64,000 nucleotides of DNA, taken from the NCBI GenBank assembly GCA_041393535.1, contig JAWKJY010000004.1, positions 434,001 to 498,000 of the forward strand. The letters run 5' to 3'. Below, in pieces: positions 63,034 to 64,000 of the stretch. The position numbers and the translations under genes are program-made. Under the pieces are notes generated by a model. That model had not been told where the DNA came from, ran no database searches, and saw only the letters and a list, made by a program, of their open reading frames with translations. The stretch comes from JAWKJY01 sp041393535. Lineage in GTDB: Bacteria; Actinomycetota; Thermoleophilia; Gaiellales; Gaiellaceae. The number at the start of each line of letters is the position of its first letter. The first letter of the stretch is position 1.

Positions 63034-64000
63034 GGGTCGTCGTCCTGACGACCTCGTACCCCCGGCACCCGGGGGACCACGCCGGGCGCTTCGTCGCGGA
63101 CGCGGTCGAGCGCCTGCGCGCGCGCGGCGTCTCGATCGACGTGCTGGGGCCGGGCGCATACGACCACCACGGGCTCGCCGACGGGCACGGCGTCGCCGCG
63201 AACGTGCGCCGACGGCCCTGGGCGGCGCCGCTCCTGCTCGGCTCGATGGCCCGGGCCGTCCGCGCGGCCGCGCGCGACGCCGACCTCGTCCACGCGCACT
63301 GGCTCCCGTCCGGCGCGGCGGCGCTGGCCGCGGGGAAGCCGGTCGTCGTGACGGTGCACGGGAGCGACCTGGCCCTCGCCGCCCGCGCGCCCTGGCTCGC
63401 GCGGCCGGTGCTGCGGCGCGCCGCGGCCGTCGTCTGCGTGTCGGAGCCGCTCGCGCGCGAGGCGGCGCGGCTCGGGGCGCGCGACCCGGTGGTCGTCCCG
63501 AACGGGGTCGAGGTGCCCGACGCGGTCGGGCCGGCGGCGGAGCCGCCGGAGGTGCTCTTCGCGGGGCGACTCTCACCGGAGAAGGGGATCGAGGAGCTGG
63601 CCGAGGCGACGCGCGGCCTGCGCCGGGTCGTCGTCGGCGACGGGCCGCTCCGGCACCTGCTCCCGGACGCGCGCGGCTTCGTCGACGGCGCGGAGCTCCG
63701 CCGCTGCTACGCGCGGGCCGCGGTCGTCTGCTGCCCGTCGCGGCGCGAGGGCTTCGGCATCGTGTGCGCCGAGGCGATGGCGCACGGGCGCCCGGTCGTC
63801 GCCTCCGCGGTCGGCGGCCTCGCGGATCTCGTCGTCGACGGTGAGACGGGGCTGCTCGTGCCGCCGCGCGATCCGGCAGCGCTTCGCGCGGCGCTCGACC
63901 GGCTGCTCGCGGACGCAGCGCTGCGCGCCCGGCTCGGCGCCGCCGGCCGCGAGCGGATCGCCGCGCTGTGCGGCTGGGAGGCGGTGCTCGACCGGACGCT
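63030..64000 (+). CDS. Glycosyltransferase, GT4 family, 3' end cut by window edge
   Basis: Starts RVVVLTTSYPRHPGDHAGRF, with DADLVHAHWLPSGAAALAA, VVVTVHGSDLALAARAPW, VVVPNGVEVPDAVG, LFAGRLSPEKGIEEL and the donor motif PSRREGFGIVCAEAMAHGRPVVASAVGGL. At least 323 residues; the end lies past the window. GTG overlaps the polymerase stop (GTGA). Confidence 0.9.
   Translation, partial: MRVVVLTTSYPRHPGDHAGRFVADAVERLRARGVSIDVLGPGAYDHHGLADGHGVAANVRRRPWAAPLLLGSMARAVRAAARDADLVHAHWLPSGAAALAAGKPVVVTVHGSDLALAARAPWLARPVLRRAAAVVCVSEPLAREAARLGARDPVVVPNGVEVPDAVGPAAEPPEVLFAGRLSPEKGIEELAEATRGLRRVVVGDGPLRHLLPDARGFVDGAELRRCYARAAVVCCPSRREGFGIVCAEAMAHGRPVVASAVGGLADLVVDGETGLLVPPRDPAALRAALDRLLADAALRARLGAAGRERIAALCGWEAVLDRT

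Overview
The window is very GC-rich, densely packed bacterial DNA. GTG starts, four-base stop/start overlaps, secreted proteins built on RTX-like glycine/aspartate repeats, and assimilatory sulfur and zinc genes together suggest an actinobacterium, most likely class Thermoleophilia (Solirubrobacterales or Gaiellales). That placement is inferred from style; no marker gene is present. No rRNA, tRNA, CRISPR array or insertion sequence was seen.

Layout. 1-2 kb: a class I aminotransferase (cut by the window edge) divergent from a LysR regulator. 2-9 kb: two secreted RTX-like repeat proteins flanking a glycosyltransferase. 9.2-15.3 kb: a seven-gene operon encoding a fumarate-reductase-like flavoprotein, both subunits of an Fe-S fumarase/tartrate dehydratase, phosphosulfolactate synthase (ComA), APS reductase, APS kinase and ATP sulfurylase, closed by a 12-bp hairpin. 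15.3-18.5 kb: an envelope protein, an O-antigen-ligase-like polymerase and a PIG-L deacetylase. 18.8-23.4 kb: HxlR and Zur regulators, MoaB, and a ZnuABC zinc importer behind a Zur-like box. 23.7-28.3 kb: an SDR plus hydantoinase/oxoprolinase B and A. 28.4-34.4 kb: a lipoprotein, a phosphodiesterase-fold enzyme, a SirB1-like protein, a thioredoxin-like lipoprotein with an in-frame TGA, a PNPOx-like protein and a MocR regulator. 34.5-64 kb: mainly glycan assembly and export (flippase, polymerase, five glycosyltransferases, RmlB-like dehydratase, DegT aminotransferase, two ATP-grasp enzymes, GT-C-like membrane protein, methyltransferase, LPG-synthase-like membrane protein), interrupted by a cupin/TetR pair, a second phosphodiesterase, a histidine kinase, a sugar dehydrogenase and a chemotaxis receptor.

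The most notable signals are: (i) the flavoprotein-fumarase-ComA-sulfate activation operon, which reads as a C3-sulfonate pathway built from analogues of malate/fumarate/succinate chemistry; (ii) a TGA codon at the first position of a CxxC motif in a thioredoxin-like protein, followed by a hairpin of bacterial SECIS type; (iii) a family of about six intergenic promoter-plus-GC-rich-leader elements that align without gaps over 34 nt, some followed by tiny ORFs; (iv) many genes whose -10 box (TAnnnT) lies only 6-8 nt before the start codon, implying leaderless mRNAs.

Caveat: about a dozen genes carry single-base frameshifts, several of them in C or G runs, which look like sequencing or assembly indels rather than decay. 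Coordinates of those genes span the whole reconstructed coding region.
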